Positions 7,510-16,101 of a stretch of DNA of 36,740 nt are shown here, one piece after another (within the stretch, counting starts at the first letter, position 1; each line of letters opens with the position of its first letter). Below the pieces are notes generated by a model. That model was not told where the DNA came from. It searched no databases and saw only the letters and a list, made by a program, of their open reading frames with translations. The stretch is from assembly GCA_017610335.1 (NCBI GenBank), contig JAFCCG010000003.1, positions 1-36,740 of the forward strand, in the 5' to 3' direction. The position numbers and the translations under genes are program-made. The DNA comes from Chloroflexota bacterium. GTDB lineage: Archaea > Iainarchaeota > Iainarchaeia > Iainarchaeales > GCA-2688035.

Positions 7510-8841
7510 ATGAATGAAAATATAAACGAATTTCTGAAAAAAAACAAAGTTGAAGAAGGCAACATTGTTGAAATTGCTGAACAAAAAGGCAATCTAATGA
7601 AAGGAACAATAATTCCTTCAAAAGAAAACGTTCTTGCACTAAAACTTGAAAACGGCTACAATGTTGGAATTTCACTAAAAAAAATAAAATCGGTAAAAAA
7701 AATTGGCTCTGGAAAAACTGTTGGAAAGGCAAAAACTGTTGAAATAAAAAAGAACCCAAAACTTCCAACAATAAGTATTTTACACACAGGAGGCACAATT
7801 GCCTCAAGAGTTGATTATAGAACAGGCGGTGTTTATGCAGCATTTGGAGCAAACGATTTATTTGCAATGTTTCCAGAACTTGCCAAAATAGCAAATTTTA
7901 ATTCAAGACTTGTAACAAATATTATGAGCGAAGACATCATATTTAAAGATTATCAAACGATTGCAAAAGCAGTTACAGAAGAAATAAAAAAAGGCGTAAA
8001 AGGAATAATCATTGGACATGGAACAGACACTCTTGCAGTAACAGCAACTGCTCTTACATTCATGTTTGAAAATTTACCAATTCCTGTTCTGATTGTTGGA
8101 TCACAAAGAAGCAGTGACAGAGGCAGTTCGGATGCTGCAATGAATTTAACCTGTGCAGCAAACTTTATTGCAAAATCTAATTTTGCAGGAGTTGCAATCT
8201 GCATGCATCACCACGAATCTGATACAGAATGTGCAATCCTCCCAGCATGCAAAACAAGAAAACTTCACACAAGCAGACGGGATGCTTTCAAAGCTGTAAA
8301 CGATACACCAATTGCATTAATTGAATACAAAACAGCAAACATTAAATTTTTGAAAAAAAACTATGAAAAATCTGATAAAAGCAAAAAATTTTCATTAAAA
8401 GATAAGTTTGAAGAAAGAACCGGGTTATTAAAAACACATATAAACATGCAGATAGAAGCGTTTGAATTTTTCAAAAAAAACAAATACAAAGGATTTGTAT
8501 TGGAAGCAACAGGAATTGGTCAGGCTCCCACAAACACAAAAAAACATGAAAAAAATTATGAAACATTAAAAAAATTCATAAAAAGCGGAGGAATTATTGC
8601 ATTAACCTCGCAATGCATCTTTGGAAGAGTTCATCCTACAATTTACACAAACTGCAGAAGACTTGCGAATATAGGAATAATTTTCTGCGAAGACATGCTT
8701 ACAGAAACCGCCTTTATCAAGCTTGCATGGCTGCTTGGAAATTACTCAGCAGAAGAAACAAAAAAACTCATGGCAAAAAACCTGCGCGGGGAAATAAGCA
8801 AAAGGACAGAAATAACCGAAATTGAAACAGGCGAAAACTAG
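7510..8841 (+). CDS. gatD: Glu-tRNA(Gln) amidotransferase subunit D
   Basis: GatD is the asparaginase-like glutaminase of the archaeal GatDE complex: it frees ammonia from glutamine or asparagine for GatE. The 443 residues have the GatD order: an N-terminal beta-barrel domain (about 1-80, with EEGNIVEI), then a type I asparaginase domain with HTGGTIAS (Thr93, Thr96) and GHGTDT (about 169-174), followed by VLIVGSQRSSDR. The fusion of the N-terminal domain and the GGVYAAF segment separate it from ordinary asparaginases. Stop is TAG, overlapping by 4 nt the TAG of the convergent gene. gatE lies 3.8 kb downstream on the same strand. Confidence 0.96.
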   Translation: MNENINEFLKKNKVEEGNIVEIAEQKGNLMKGTIIPSKENVLALKLENGYNVGISLKKIKSVKKIGSGKTVGKAKTVEIKKNPKLPTISILHTGGTIASRVDYRTGGVYAAFGANDLFAMFPELAKIANFNSRLVTNIMSEDIIFKDYQTIAKAVTEEIKKGVKGIIIGHGTDTLAVTATALTFMFENLPIPVLIVGSQRSSDRGSSDAAMNLTCAANFIAKSNFAGVAICMHHHESDTECAILPACKTRKLHTSRRDAFKAVNDTPIALIEYKTANIKFLKKNYEKSDKSKKFSLKDKFEERTGLLKTHINMQIEAFEFFKKNKYKGFVLEATGIGQAPTNTKKHEKNYETLKKFIKSGGIIALTSQCIFGRVHPTIYTNCRRLANIGIIFCEDMLTETAFIKLAWLLGNYSAEETKKLMAKNLRGEISKRTEITEIETGEN

Positions 8842-9500
8842 CTTGCAATGGTCACAGTAGCCTTTCCAGCCCTTTTGCTTTTGTTAACAGCACGATTTGC
8901 AGCGAGATTCAGGGTTATAACCTTATTTTTCAAAGAAGGAAGGTTTGCAATCTTTGAAGAGCCTGTAACACCTGCTGAAAAACTTACACCATTATTTTGA
9001 AGCACTGCAAGAGCTGCTTTTAAATCCCCGGAAAGTGTTCTGACCCCCTTTGGAATAAGAATTTTCAGCTCATCTCCGCCAAACCTTGCAGCAAAGCCAT
9101 CATTCTTCTTTGCGACTTTGGATATTTCTTTAACAAACATTGACAATAGCTTGTCTGCTGCAGCATAGCCTTTTTTTGTATTTAAATGTTTTAGATTATC
9201 AAAATCCACAATTGCAAAAGAAAATGGCTTTTTTGCTTTTGGAGAACGCAGGAAATGAAAAAATCTTTCATTGAAAGCAGAATCAGACTCTATGTTGAAC
9301 TTTGCATCAAGAAGCAGAAGCCTGTTTAACCGCCTCTTTGCTATAGCAGATTGCATTGCTTTACCAATAAGAACTCTTCCAGAACCCTTTCCTTTATAAA
9401 ATTGCTCTGAAGCCTTATGAAGAGCTTCTTCCGTGGCAATCATTTCCCTCCAGGCACCCCGGGGATTTCTTTTAACAGCCCTTCTTTTTGAAAATACCAT
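8838..9500 (-). CDS. GGDEF-like domain protein
   Basis: The ATG at 9500 gives 220 residues; an upstream in-frame start at 9545 would overlap the neighbour. The C-terminal half has the diguanylate cyclase fold signature: a degenerate N-terminal helix/loop (DAKFNIESDSAFNERF), VDFDNLKHLNTKKGYAAAD (metal/substrate motif, about 98-116) and RFGGDEL (139-145), where GGDE of the signature is kept and Phe is replaced by Leu. The N-terminal 60 residues are basic and helical without transmembrane segments. Cyclic-di-GMP synthesis would need testing; GGDEF proteins are uncommon in archaea. It lies 41 nt downstream of the Na/Pi cotransporter gene. Confidence 0.8.
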   Translation of the reverse strand: MVFSKRRAVKRNPRGAWREMIATEEALHKASEQFYKGKGSGRVLIGKAMQSAIAKRRLNRLLLLDAKFNIESDSAFNERFFHFLRSPKAKKPFSFAIVDFDNLKHLNTKKGYAAADKLLSMFVKEISKVAKKNDGFAARFGGDELKILIPKGVRTLSGDLKAALAVLQNNGVSFSAGVTGSSKIANLPSLKNKVITLNLAANRAVNKSKRAGKATVTIAS

Positions 9501-9541
9501 AAAAGAATTATACTGTAAATAATAATTAAATGTTTGCTTTC

Positions 9542-11149
9542 TCAAAACCCAAAGGTCGTTGCCAGAGCAATATTGTGTGCGTGGTCACTTATTCTTTCAA
9601 GGTTTCTGATCAATTCAGCAAACACAACGCTTGCCTTTGCACCGCATCTCTTGCCATTCATTCGCTCAAAATTGTTTTGCTCAAACTGATTCTGCAAACC
9701 ATCAATTTCTGCTTCAAGAACAGAAACCTTTTCAGCAATTTTAGCATTTCCTGAAACCATAACATTCAATGCCTTGTTAAAGCAATCCCTGCATTTCCTG
9801 GACATTATGCCAAATTCACGCAGGGCAGGAGCTGAAAGAACAATTTTTTCCTGTGCCTTCCTTTTAGCAAGCTCTCCAATATTGTTTGCATGATCTGAAA
9901 CCCTTTCAATGTCGGAAATAATGTGCGTCAATGAAGCAACCCTTTTTGCCTGCTTCTTGCTAAGCTCTTGCCTACTAATCTTAATAAGGAAAGCCTCAAT
10001 TGCATTATCCAATTCATCAACAGCCTCTTCCTGCTTTTCAACAACTTTGACAAGCTTTAGGTCGTTTGTTTGAAAAGCTTTAATTGACTGGCCAAGTGCA
10101 AATAACGCCATACTACCCATTCTTTCTACTTCTTTTTCAGCAAGGGTTATTGCAATGGCGGGCGTTCTAAGAGTACGCTTATCAAGGAACTTTACACCAC
10201 GTTCAATTGTTGGCTCTTCACCCGGAAGAAGCTTTTTAACAGCCAAAATAAGCAGACCTATAAACGGAAAGAATATTATTGCAAAAGCAATGTTGAATAT
10301 TGTATTAGCGTTTGCAATTTGCCTTGGAACACTTGCAGCAGTAAGTGAAAAAACAGGAATAAGCAACGACAAAAACGGAAAGATTATTAGAACGCCGACG
10401 ACATTGAAAATAATATGTGACAAAGCAGCTCTTTTAGCTGAAATCCTTGCACCAATTGAAGCAAACATGACCGTTACACATGTTCCAATGTTAGCACCAA
10501 GAATAATTGGAAGGGCAACAGGCAATCCAATAAGCCCCTGCATAGACATGACAATAACCAAGGCAAGTGTTGCACTGCTGCTCTGAATTACAGCGGTAAA
10601 AATTAATCCAACCAAAAGACCAAGTATTGGATATATACCAAACTCCTGTATAATTCCCATAAAAAGAGGCGACTCTTTCAAGGGGGCAACAGCAACACCC
10701 ATCATTTCCATTCCAAGAAAAAGCAATCCAAATCCAAGAATTACTTCACCTGCAAGCCTTTGCTTATAGCTTTTTCCGGCAAAGAAAAAAAGAAAACCAA
10801 AAGCAATAATTGGCATTGCAAACGCTCCGATTTTGAACGCAATCAATTGTGCCGTAATGGTTGTTCCAATGTTTGCCCCGATTATTACCGGAACAGCCTG
10901 TGCCAAGGTTAAAAGCCCTGCATTAATCAATCCAATTACAGTTACTGTTGTTACGCTGCTGCTTTGGACTACGGCAGTAATTCCTGCGCCTACTGCAACA
11001 CCTTTCCACCTCTTGCTGGTAATCTTTTCCAAAATGGTTTTGAGCCTGTCACCTGCAATCTTTTGCAAAGAAGTGCTCAGCAAAAGCAAACCATACAAAA
11101 ACAGGGCAAGGCCTCCAACCATGCCAAAAACAATAGGAATAACATCCAT
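9542..11149 (-). CDS. Na+/phosphate cotransporter with PhoU domain
   Basis: A 535-residue membrane protein of the NptA/SLC34-like family. The first 310 residues hold two inverted membrane repeats, each with the conserved QSSS motif (QSSSVTT near residue 62, QSSSATL near 188) and the GANIGTT/GANIGTC segments. After the last membrane segment (GLLILAVKKLL) come two PhoU-like helical repeats (about 340-535) with ISDIERVSDHA and LERISDHAHN. Family members take up inorganic phosphate with sodium; PhoU domains regulate. ATG at 11149. It may be co-transcribed with the GGDEF gene. Confidence 0.93.
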   Translation of the reverse strand: MDVIPIVFGMVGGLALFLYGLLLLSTSLQKIAGDRLKTILEKITSKRWKGVAVGAGITAVVQSSSVTTVTVIGLINAGLLTLAQAVPVIIGANIGTTITAQLIAFKIGAFAMPIIAFGFLFFFAGKSYKQRLAGEVILGFGLLFLGMEMMGVAVAPLKESPLFMGIIQEFGIYPILGLLVGLIFTAVIQSSSATLALVIVMSMQGLIGLPVALPIILGANIGTCVTVMFASIGARISAKRAALSHIIFNVVGVLIIFPFLSLLIPVFSLTAASVPRQIANANTIFNIAFAIIFFPFIGLLILAVKKLLPGEEPTIERGVKFLDKRTLRTPAIAITLAEKEVERMGSMALFALGQSIKAFQTNDLKLVKVVEKQEEAVDELDNAIEAFLIKISRQELSKKQAKRVASLTHIISDIERVSDHANNIGELAKRKAQEKIVLSAPALREFGIMSRKCRDCFNKALNVMVSGNAKIAEKVSVLEAEIDGLQNQFEQNNFERMNGKRCGAKASVVFAELIRNLERISDHAHNIALATTFGF

Positions 11150-11217
11150 TATTAATCCACCACTTAAATAGAATGGAAAGGAAAGTACTTAAAAAACTAA
11201 GTGGCTAAATTAGTGCC

Positions 11218-11748
11218 ATGGACGAGATTCCTTTGGAAAAAGCAATTGGCCTAATTTACCCAAGAATTACTGTTTTGGTTACAACACAAAACGCAAAAGG
11301 AAAAACAAACGCTGCACCCTATTCCTGGATTGCCCCTGTTTCATTCAAGCCGCCAATGCTTTATTTGGGAATTCAGCGCAGGGAAACGCTTACAATAAAA
11401 AACATGCGTGAAACAAAGGAATTTGTTGTAAACATTGTCACAAAAGAATGGGCTTCAAAAGCCATCGCATGCGAGGCAAAGATTCCTGACAAGATTGAAA
11501 AAAGCGGAATAACCATGAAGGAAAGCAAGAAGGTAAAGGCCCCAAGCGCTGCAGAGGCAAAAATTGTGCTTGAATGCAAGCTCCACAAAATAATTGAAAC
11601 AGACAAAGCAGACCACTTTTTGGTAATTGGAGAAATAGTGCACGCGGAAAAAGACGAAGGGCTTAAGGACAAAGAGATTGTAATGCATTACACTGGGGCA
11701 AACTTTGTCTCTCCAGGGCCAGGCTATAAGGTTGAACGAAAGAAATAA
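11218..11748 (+). CDS. Flavin reductase-like FMN-binding protein
   Basis: A 176-residue protein of the FMN-binding split-barrel flavin reductase family: PRITVLVTTQNAKGKTNAAPYSW and FKPPMLYLGIQRR near the N-terminus match the flavin-binding strands, and FVVNIVTKEWASKA plus LVIGEIVHAEKDEGLKD complete the pattern. Members reduce free flavins or bind FMN as electron carriers. Substrate unknown. Its partner may be the iron-sulfur flavoprotein at 12035, as both are flavin proteins on the same strand separated only by a small ORF. ATG at 11218. Confidence 0.85.
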   Translation: MDEIPLEKAIGLIYPRITVLVTTQNAKGKTNAAPYSWIAPVSFKPPMLYLGIQRRETLTIKNMRETKEFVVNIVTKEWASKAIACEAKIPDKIEKSGITMKESKKVKAPSAAEAKIVLECKLHKIIETDKADHFLVIGEIVHAEKDEGLKDKEIVMHYTGANFVSPGPGYKVERKK

Positions 11749-11784
11749 AAACAAGGAAGAATATTAGTTTTTAGGTGAAAAAGA

Positions 11785-11994
11785 ATGCCAAGAAGAAGCA
11801 AGAGTACAATAGACCATCACCCAAGCAGCAACAAGTAGAAAAGAGAGGCCTCAAAGCAGAAAAAAAAGGACAAGGCACACAAAAATTGGCTTGATTCAGA
11901 AAAAAACAGGCCTGCAAGTGCAGAGGCGATTCAAAAAAATAGGGCCGAAGCCATTCAAGCAGCCAAAAAGAAAGGCAGCCACAAGAAAAGGTAA
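11785..11994 (+). pseudogene. Small, highly basic ORF with an in-frame TAG
   Basis: From ATG 11785 the frame reads 17 codons (MPRRSKSTIDHHPSSNK), a TAG at 11836-11838, then 51 further codons to TAA at 11992. Both parts are Lys/Arg/Ser/Ala-rich and appear to be one small basic protein of about 69 residues; the second half has KNWLDSEKNRPASAEAIQK and ends GSHKKR. There is an aggtga element 7 nt before the ATG. The TAG could be a nonsense mutation, a sequencing error or a read-through site. TAG ends several clearly intact genes here, so general reassignment is unlikely. No family recognised. Confidence 0.45.
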
Positions 11995-12034
11995 ATCACT
12001 TTCCTTTAAATCACTTTTTCTGCTTGTTTTATTT

Positions 12035-12571
12035 ATGAAAATCCTTGCAATCAACGGCTCGCACAGAAAGGGCAATACAGAAGCCATTCTTAAAAAAATT
12101 CTTGACGGGGCAGCAGGCAATGGCGCAAGAATTGAACTAATTAATTTGTATGACAAAAATGTTGAAGCCTGCAAGGCATGCATGGGCTGTGAAAACACAG
12201 GAACGTGCAAAATACAGGATGAGTTTCCGCAAATTTTTGAAAAGATGGTTCACGCAGACGTTTTAGTGCTTGGCTCGCCAAACTACTTCAACAATGTTTC
12301 TGGTTTGATGAAAAACTTTATTGACAGAATGAACGCCCACTGGCAGGATACAAGGCTTGAAAGCAAAAAAGTTGTCCTTGTGATGCCAGGAGGGCAGGGA
12401 AAAGAAAGCAGGGAAAAGGGAATGAGTGCATTTGAGCAATTTCCAAAAATCTGCAAAATGAAGGTGGTTGAAAGGCTTTCCCCGCAGGTTGATTTGCCAA
12501 AAGAGGCAAAAAACGATGAAAAGCTTATGGCAAAATGCCTTGAATTGGGCAAAAAAATTGTCCTTTCCTAA
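12035..12571 (+). CDS. Iron-sulfur flavoprotein / NAD(P)H-FMN reductase-like
   Basis: The ATG at 12035 begins MKILAINGSHRKGNTEAI, the FMN phosphate-binding loop of the flavodoxin-like reductase family; the longer open frame upstream overlaps the preceding small gene and is not protein-like. Of 178 residues, Cys46, Cys49, Cys52 and Cys58 form C-x2-C-x2-C-x5-C, the compact 4Fe-4S motif of archaeal iron-sulfur flavoproteins. LGSPNYFNNVSGLMKNFIDR is the second flavin loop. It likely carries electrons or reduces small oxidants; exact partner unknown. Confidence 0.88.
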   Translation: MKILAINGSHRKGNTEAILKKILDGAAGNGARIELINLYDKNVEACKACMGCENTGTCKIQDEFPQIFEKMVHADVLVLGSPNYFNNVSGLMKNFIDRMNAHWQDTRLESKKVVLVMPGGQGKESREKGMSAFEQFPKICKMKVVERLSPQVDLPKEAKNDEKLMAKCLELGKKIVLS

Positions 12572-12613
12572 TTCACTTAAAAAGCTTTTTTCTGCTTGAA
12601 TACTTTGATTAAA

Positions 12614-14491
12614 ATGGAGGAAAACTGGGAAAAGCTTGGATTAAAAGCAGGATTGGAATGCCACCAACAACTAGACACAGGAAAATTGTTCTGCAGGTGC
12701 CCTTCGGTGCTTAGAGAAGACAAACCTGATATTGAAGTAAAACGATTTCTTAGACCGGTTGCATCAGAATTAGGAGAATTTGACAAAGCCGCTTTGGAAG
12801 CATTTAGCAAAAACCGTTCATATAAATATGAAGTATACAATGATAGCAACTGCGAAATCGAATTAGATGATGAGCCACCGCAACCAGTTGACAAAGAAGC
12901 CCTTAAAATAACTCTTAAATCAGCCTTGATGACAAAAAGCAATATTTTGGACGAATCGTTTGTAATGCGAAAACTTGTAATTGACGGTTCGAATACTTCT
13001 GGATTTCAGAGAACAATGCTTGTTGCCCTTGGCGGAGAAATTGAATTAAGCAACAAAAAAGTAGGCATTCTAACCATTGCATTGGAAGAGGATGCCGCAA
13101 GGCCCATGGAAAAAAAGGAGCTTGAAACAGTTTACAGACTTGATAGATTAGGAATCCCTTTGATAGAGCTTGCAACCGCTCCTGATTTGAAAACTCCTGA
13201 GGAGGTTAAAGAATGTGCAAAAAAAATTGGAGAAATGTTTAGAAGAACATGCAAAGCAAAACGTGGTCTTGGAACAATAAGACAGGATGTAAATGTTTCA
13301 ATTAAAGAAGGGGCAAGGGTTGAAATTAAAGGAGTGCAAGAGCTTAATCTGATAGATGAATATGTGCGAAGAGAAGTGCAAAGGCAGAAGGCATTAATTG
13401 CAATAAGAGAAGAAATGAAAAAAAGAAAAATTGGAAAAGAAGATTTTGGAAATATTGAAATTGCCAACCTTTCTCAAATTTTTGCAGAAAGCGAATGCAA
13501 GTTTTTAAAAGGGAAACAGGTTTTTGGCGCAAAGCTCCATAAAATGCAGGACCTTTTAGGAAAAGAAATTCAATCCGAAAGAAGATTTGGCACAGAGCTT
13601 GCCGGATATGTAAAATCAAAAGCAGGGCTTAAAGGAATTCTGCATTCGGATGAATTGCCTGCTTACGGTGTAAGTGAAAGGGAAGTTGAACAAACCAGGC
13701 ACAAGTGCAACTGCATAATGGACGATGCTTTTGTCATAGTGCAGGCGGAAGAAAAAAAGGTCGAAAAAGCAATTGATGCAGTGCTTGAAAGATGCAAAGA
13801 AGCCTTGAAAGGTGTGCCTGAAGAAACAAGAAATGCCTTGGAAGATGGAAATACAGAATACAGCAGGCCATTGCCTGGCGCAGCAAGAATGTACCCTGAA
13901 ACAGACCTTGCGCCGATAATTGTTAACGAAAAAGAGCTTGCAGGCATTGCAAAGCAATTGCCTTTAACAGTAAAGGCAAGGGAAAAACTTTACTTGGAAA
14001 AAGGGCTTTCAGGAAAGCTTGTTGAAGGAATGAAACTAAGTAATTTCGCCTGCTTTTTTGAAAAGCTTTTGAAAAAAGGAATTAATGCAACAACCGCTGC
14101 TTCTCTGCTGCTTGATGGCATTACGCAATTGAGAAGGGAAGGCATGAAAAATATTGGAAATGAAATGGTTGAAACAGTACTTGTGTTTGAAAAGGAAAAA
14201 AAGATTTCAAAAGACATTTTGCTTGATTTCCTAAGAGAATGGAGCAAAAGCCCTGAATCAAAAGCCGAGAAAATTTTGAAGACAATGAATGTTGAAAGAG
14301 CTGATGAAAGCCAGCTGCAAAAAGTCATTGCAAGCGTAATTGAGAAAAACAAAGCCATTGTGGAAACAAGAGGCGAAAGGGCAATCGGAGCATTGATGGG
14401 AGAGACCATGAAAGAGCTGAAGGGAAAAGCCGACGGTTCCACAATAAGCAGGATATTAAAAGAAGAACTTGCAAAAAAGACAAAAAAATAA
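12614..14491 (+). CDS. gatE: Glu-tRNA(Gln) amidotransferase subunit E
   Basis: GatE binds Glu-tRNA(Gln), phosphorylates the Glu side chain with ATP and amidates it with ammonia from GatD. The 625 residues begin EKLGLKAGLECHQQLDTGKLFCRC (GatB/GatE cradle signature with the Cys-x-Cys of the zinc site), continue with RQDVNVSI and VEIKGVQELNLI in the kinase domain, then an AspRS-like insertion (about 270-400) that is specific to GatE, the RMYPETDLAPI segment, and a C-terminal helical/YqeY-like tail for tRNA binding. A TTG at 12596 is in frame but ATG 12614 is preferred. Gene length is usual for GatE. Confidence 0.96.
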   Translation: MEENWEKLGLKAGLECHQQLDTGKLFCRCPSVLREDKPDIEVKRFLRPVASELGEFDKAALEAFSKNRSYKYEVYNDSNCEIELDDEPPQPVDKEALKITLKSALMTKSNILDESFVMRKLVIDGSNTSGFQRTMLVALGGEIELSNKKVGILTIALEEDAARPMEKKELETVYRLDRLGIPLIELATAPDLKTPEEVKECAKKIGEMFRRTCKAKRGLGTIRQDVNVSIKEGARVEIKGVQELNLIDEYVRREVQRQKALIAIREEMKKRKIGKEDFGNIEIANLSQIFAESECKFLKGKQVFGAKLHKMQDLLGKEIQSERRFGTELAGYVKSKAGLKGILHSDELPAYGVSEREVEQTRHKCNCIMDDAFVIVQAEEKKVEKAIDAVLERCKEALKGVPEETRNALEDGNTEYSRPLPGAARMYPETDLAPIIVNEKELAGIAKQLPLTVKAREKLYLEKGLSGKLVEGMKLSNFACFFEKLLKKGINATTAASLLLDGITQLRREGMKNIGNEMVETVLVFEKEKKISKDILLDFLREWSKSPESKAEKILKTMNVERADESQLQKVIASVIEKNKAIVETRGERAIGALMGETMKELKGKADGSTISRILKEELAKKTKK

Positions 14492-14546
14492 AGGCAATTT
14501 TTGAACCAATAACTATTTATTTCCCAAATGAGTTATAGTACTTGTT

Positions 14547-15554
14547 ATGGAATGGGAGAAACTAAAGCAAAAGTATGACAAAAAGAAAGTACTTTCCTGG
14601 ACGAGGACATTTTCAGACCAGTGCATTGAAGCAGTCTACTATGGCAAGAAATTCAAGCCAAAGAAAAGGAAAATCGACAAGATTATTGCCTGCGGAATGG
14701 GAGGAAGTGGCGTAGGAGCCGCTATCCTGCGGAATCTGTTCAAAGACGAATTAAATGTTCCTTTTGAAACATTCAATTCTTATGAGCTTCCGGCATATGT
14801 TGACAGAAAAACATTGGTTTTCTGCGTTTCCTTTTCAGGAAACACAGAGGAAACGCTTGCCTGCTTCAAACAGGCAAAGAAGAAACAGGCCTACACCGTA
14901 AGCATTACAACAAACGGAAAACTCAAGAAAATGATGAAAGGAAACGGCATTCTGGTTCCAAGCAGTGCACCACAGCCAAGAATGGGATTAGCTTACACCA
15001 GCCTGCCGATTTTGATTGTGCTTGAAAAAATGGGACTAATCAAAAAGAAGGATAGCGAGCTTGGTGAAGCGGTTTTCCTCCTTAAAAAAGAGCAAAGGTC
15101 GCTTGAGGAAAAGGCAAAAGAGCTGGCCCTGAAAATGAAGGACAAATTGCCAATAATCTATGCAGCAGAAGAACTCCAAACTATTGCATACAGGTTCAGG
15201 ACAGAAATTAACGAAAATGCGAAGCAGTTTGCATTAAGCCATTTTTTGCCGGAGCAAAACCACAATGAGATATGCTCAAGCTTTGGCTTAAGCAGGGGAA
15301 GCTGCGAAATTTTCCTCTTGAGACATGATAATGAAAACAAGAGGGTTGAAAAAAGATTTAAGATTTTGAAAAGAATAATGGGAAAGAACTACAATATTAC
15401 GGAAGTGAATTTAAAAGGAAAATCTCTTATGGCGACAACCTTTTACGTACTGCAGCTTGCGGCACTAACATCTTACTATTTGGCTTTACTAAACCAGATT
15501 GACCCAGAGCCAGTGCCGTTGATAGGCGTTCTCAAAAAAGCGCTGAAAAAATAG
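14547..15554 (+). CDS. Bifunctional phosphoglucose/phosphomannose isomerase
   Basis: Interconverts glucose 6-phosphate or mannose 6-phosphate and fructose 6-phosphate. The 335-residue length and motifs fit the archaeal PGI/PMI family of SIS-fold proteins: ACGMGGSGVGAAIL (about 48-61), VSFSGNTEETL (sugar-phosphate loop), RTEINENAKQFA and PEQNHNEI (catalytic Glu and His region, about 205-235), and the C-terminal IDPEPVPLIGVLKK with the catalytic Lys neighbourhood. With class II aldolase and two inositol-phosphatase-family genes nearby, it supports gluconeogenic or sugar-nucleotide metabolism. Stop is TAG. Confidence 0.92.
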   Translation: MEWEKLKQKYDKKKVLSWTRTFSDQCIEAVYYGKKFKPKKRKIDKIIACGMGGSGVGAAILRNLFKDELNVPFETFNSYELPAYVDRKTLVFCVSFSGNTEETLACFKQAKKKQAYTVSITTNGKLKKMMKGNGILVPSSAPQPRMGLAYTSLPILIVLEKMGLIKKKDSELGEAVFLLKKEQRSLEEKAKELALKMKDKLPIIYAAEELQTIAYRFRTEINENAKQFALSHFLPEQNHNEICSSFGLSRGSCEIFLLRHDNENKRVEKRFKILKRIMGKNYNITEVNLKGKSLMATTFYVLQLAALTSYYLALLNQIDPEPVPLIGVLKKALKK

Positions 15555-15595
15555 CTTTTTCAGTATAGTATAACGGCTTTTCAAAAAAATTCGAA

Positions 15596-15616
15596 TCCTA
15601 AGAAAAAATTCCAATA
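15596..15616. repeat. 21-bp direct repeat, copy 1
   Basis: A 21-bp sequence starting TCCTAAG and ending TTCCAATA is identical to 17774-17794. The two copies are 2.18 kb apart and enclose the zinc-finger ORF, tRNA-Gln, tRNA-Ile, the LAGLIDADG gene and two tiny ORFs. It could be an element boundary or a shared leader element. Confidence 0.6.
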
Positions 15617-15645
15617 ATAGAGATTATGATAAATCTATAGAAGAA

Positions 15646-15849
15646 CTACATCATTTTGCGACTTGATTTACGTGTTTGGCGCAAGCATTTGTGATGCCAG
15701 TATTGTCCCATCCACTTTTTTTCAGTTCCGACACCACCACAAAGAGAACAAGGATTATTATATTTCCCTTCAGGCTGTGCCTCTTCGGCTTCTTTTTTTT
15801 GCTTTTCAAGCTCTTCCTTTTTTCCTTTCAACTTGTCAAAAAAGCCCAT
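15646..15849 (-). CDS. Small putative zinc-binding protein
   Basis: A 67-residue protein: an N-terminal charged helix (FDKLKGKKEELEKQKKEAEE) followed by a compact Cys/His site, PCSLCGG about residues 33-39 and YWHHKC about 50-55, consistent with a C-x2-C...H-x2-C zinc knuckle. Basic C-terminus. No named family. It lies between the isomerase and tRNA-Gln. The metal site is inferred from residue spacing only. Confidence 0.65.
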   Translation of the reverse strand: MGFFDKLKGKKEELEKQKKEAEEAQPEGKYNNPCSLCGGVGTEKKWMGQYWHHKCLRQTRKSSRKMM

Positions 15850-15886
15850 GTGGTAAGGGAATAGATACTGCAGAATATAAAAAGGT

Positions 15887-15959
15887 TAGCCCCGCAGAGA
15901 TTCGAACTCTGGTCCCAGGCTCCAAAGGCCTGTATCCTTGGCCACTAGACGACGGGGCT
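15887..15959 (-). tRNA. tRNA-Gln(UUG)
   Basis: On the minus strand the acceptor stem AGCCCCG pairs perfectly with CGGGGCT; anticodon stem CAGGC/GCCTG encloses CTTTGGA, giving anticodon TTG (Gln); T arm CAGAG, TTCGAAT, CTCTG. The first pair is A1-U72, the pair known to be favoured by archaeal GatDE, which is encoded in this window. No CCA is encoded; position 15887 is discriminator A. Confidence 0.95.
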
Positions 15960-16027
15960 AATGGTAATAAGAAAAATTAGGGGGTAAATAGCTTTAAATT
16001 AGTTCCCAATTCTAAATTATTAATAAA

Positions 16028-16101
16028 GCGCCTGTGGCTTAGTTTGGTAGAGCACGCGACTGATAATCGCGCGGTCATCGGTTCAAATCCGATCAGGCGC
16101 A
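16028..16101 (+). tRNA. tRNA-Ile(GAU)
   Basis: GCGCCTG pairs with CAGGCGC; anticodon stem CGCGA/TCGCG encloses CTGATAA, anticodon GAT (Ile); T arm ATCGG, TTCAAAT, CCGAT. Discriminator A at 16101, no encoded CCA, no intron. Its 3' end overlaps, antisense, the last codons of the endonuclease gene. Confidence 0.95.

Noticed and set aside
11891-12034. N-terminal extension of the iron-sulfur flavoprotein
   Set aside because: The extra 48 residues overlap the small basic ORF in another frame and precede the clear FMN-loop start MKILAINGS at 12035.
12915-14442. Long antisense open frames across gatE
   Set aside because: They are shadows with no motifs, while the plus frame is an unmistakable GatE.
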